The translations under genes were made by a program, and so were the position numbers. Below the pieces are notes generated by a model that did not search any database, was not told the DNA's origin, and was given only the letters and a program-made list of their open reading frames with translations. Positions 48,592 through 49,812 of a stretch of 49,812 nt of DNA are shown here, one piece after another. The DNA is from Bradyrhizobium neotropicale (GTDB lineage: Bacteria > Pseudomonadota > Alphaproteobacteria > Rhizobiales > Xanthobacteraceae): assembly GCF_001641695.1 (NCBI RefSeq), contig NZ_LSEF01000063.1, forward strand, positions 1 to 49,812, given 5' to 3'. Positions within the stretch are counted from its first letter, which is position 1. Every line of letters begins with the position of its first letter.

Positions 48592-49605
48592 CTACCCTTC
48601 CAGCCGCACGCGCGGATCGATCACGCCGTAGAGAATGTCGATCACGAGATTGAGCAGCACGTACATGACCGCCATGGTCAGCACGAAACCCTGCACCGGC
48701 GCGAAGTCGGACGCGATCAGCGCTTCCACCGCGTAGGAGCCGATGCCGGGCCAGGCGAAGACCTTCTCCACCAGCACGTTGGCGCCGAGCAGGAACGAGA
48801 ACACCATACTCAGCGTGGTGATGACGGGCAGCATCGCGTTGCGGAAAGCGTAGGTGACGATGACGGTTGCCGGCGACAGGCCGCTGGCGCGTGCGGTGCG
48901 GACGAATTCGGAGGCGAGCACCGCGAGCATCGAGGCGCGCGTCATGCGCGCGATCGGCGCCAACGAGAAGATCGCGAGCGTCGCCGCCGGCAGGATGAGC
49001 TGGCTCAGCGCCGAACGGAACGCCTCGAGATCACGCGCGAGCAGCGTGTCGATGAGATGGAAGCCCGTCACCGTCGGCGGTGCGCTGTAGAACACATCCA
49101 ACCGACCGAGCGGCGCGGGCGACCAGCCGAGCTGGAAGTAGAAGACGTACGCCAGCACGAGCCCGGTGAAGAACACCGGCAGCGACACGCCGGCCGTCGT
49201 CGTCACCCGGCAGAGATGATCGATCCACGACCCCGGCCGCGTTGCTGCGAGTACACCAAGCGGAATGGCAATCGCGATGGAGACGATGAGCCCGAGCAGC
49301 GTCAGCTCGGCGGAGGCCGGCAGGCGATTGCGAATCTCGGTCGCGACCGGCTGGCCGGTCGTGAGCGAGGTACCGAAGTCGCCATGGGCGAGATCGTTGG
49401 CGTAACGGAAGAACTGCTCGACCAGCGGCTTGTCGAAGCCGAGTTTTTTCCGGATCTGCTCGACGGCCTCCTTGGTCGCGGCGGGACCGGCGAAGTAGGC
49501 AGCCGGATCACCCGGCAGCGCGCGCGTCAGCAGGAACGTGACGATGACGACCCCGATCAGCGAGGGGATCGCGAACATCAGGCGCTTGCCGATCAGGGGC
49601 AGCAT
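48592..49605 (-). CDS. dppB: Dipeptide/nickel-type ABC transporter permease, DppB-like
   Basis: A 337-aa permease with the DppB N-terminus (KRLMFAIPSLIGVVIVTFLL, TRALPGDPAAYF), the ATPase-contact loop LASEFVRTARASGLSPATVI and the C-terminal VLLNLVIDILYGVIDPRVR. It is the first gene of this operon visible in the window. The periplasmic binding protein of this transporter is not seen and probably lies just beyond 49812. Confidence 0.92.
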   Translation of the reverse strand: MLPLIGKRLMFAIPSLIGVVIVTFLLTRALPGDPAAYFAGPAATKEAVEQIRKKLGFDKPLVEQFFRYANDLAHGDFGTSLTTGQPVATEIRNRLPASAELTLLGLIVSIAIAIPLGVLAATRPGSWIDHLCRVTTTAGVSLPVFFTGLVLAYVFYFQLGWSPAPLGRLDVFYSAPPTVTGFHLIDTLLARDLEAFRSALSQLILPAATLAIFSLAPIARMTRASMLAVLASEFVRTARASGLSPATVIVTYAFRNAMLPVITTLSMVFSFLLGANVLVEKVFAWPGIGSYAVEALIASDFAPVQGFVLTMAVMYVLLNLVIDILYGVIDPRVRLEG

Positions 49606-49812
49606 GGGGCCCTCCGAACTGTTGATGCTGATAGGCCGTCGACGCGAGCGCTCTCGCTCATTGGCAACAACGCCGCCCCCTGCTCCGCTGCGTTCCCTCC
49701 CCCCTTGCGGGGGAGGCGTAGGCCACCTTCGGCGGCCGTCCTTCTAATCAACGCCGAAGCGAAGCTTCGGCTATGGGAGGGGGGTAGCCCCGGGAGAGGT
49801 CGGAGTTCGTGG
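49606..49812. repeat. Repeat-rich end of the window
   Basis: No gene seen. Bases about 49680-49795 carry a repeat with CTCCCCCCTTGCGGGGGAG, GCCACCTTCGGCGGC and GCCGAAGCGAAGCTTCGGC hairpins. It is an inverted relative of the middle part of 47391-47600. No clear promoter for the dpp-atz operon was found, consistent with transcription starting upstream of the window. Confidence 0.65.

Noticed and set aside
1..49812. tRNA, rRNA or phage attachment sites
   Set aside because: No cloverleaf-type sequence, rRNA segment, integrase or phage gene was recognised anywhere in the window.

Overview
This is a GC-rich alphaproteobacterial chromosome segment, most likely from Bradyrhizobium or a close relative. 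Four things point there: a BjaI/BjaR-type quorum-sensing pair, a BoxR regulator with a shikimate-kinase-like domain beside the benzoyl-CoA (box) genes, a CYP199A cytochrome P450 with its own [2Fe-2S] ferredoxin (known from Rhodopseudomonas), and many copies of short palindromic intergenic repeats. Assignments rest on motif reading and memory of the families; no search was run. Symbols mark recognised families, not proven functions.

Layout. 1-1423: an IS30-family element with perfect 30-bp ends. 1533-8952: aerobic benzoate module: benzoate-CoA ligase, an alpha/beta hydrolase, a DUF309 protein, boxC and boxB on the minus strand, with divergent boxR. boxA is not present, and the IS30 copy lies just beyond boxB. 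9205-10014: a truncated globin and a PRC-barrel protein. 10158-14057: an IclR regulator divergent from a Rieske oxygenase and a glutamine-synthetase-like enzyme, with a strong operator-like palindrome between them. 14855-18182: a branched-chain-type (HAAT) ABC operon with no binding protein. 18752-20446: bjaR-bjaI plus a coupled 72-aa gene, with a lux-box-like palindrome before bjaI. 21046-30622: a hydroaromatic (quinate/shikimate) module: LysR regulator, probably NAD-dependent shikimate/quinate dehydrogenase, complete HAAT transporter, Gfo/Idh/MocA oxidoreductase and a 3-dehydroshikimate dehydratase fused to an HPPD-like domain.

30933-35060: two orphan HAAT binding proteins flanking a type II NADH dehydrogenase. 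35119-37265: CYP199A-type P450, its ferredoxin and a divergent MarR regulator. 37735-40256: feruloyl-CoA synthase with a divergent MarR regulator. 40450-49605: a nitrogen-scavenging module: allophanate hydrolase (atzF) behind a consensus sigma-54 promoter, and facing it a minus-strand operon of peptide/nickel-type ABC transporter genes, atzG, atzE, atzH and a GntR regulator, without the cyanuric acid hydrolase atzD.

How the parts fit: most of the window takes up plant-derived aromatic and hydroaromatic acids (benzoate, 4-methoxybenzoate, ferulate, quinate/shikimate) and feeds them into ring cleavage, each unit having its own regulator. The LuxI belongs to the CoA-thioester-using group, so acyl- or aryl-CoA metabolism and signalling sit side by side. 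The most unusual structural observation is that an intergenic palindromic repeat has become an in-frame linker of about 62 residues inside the fused ABC ATPase at 45376-47262.
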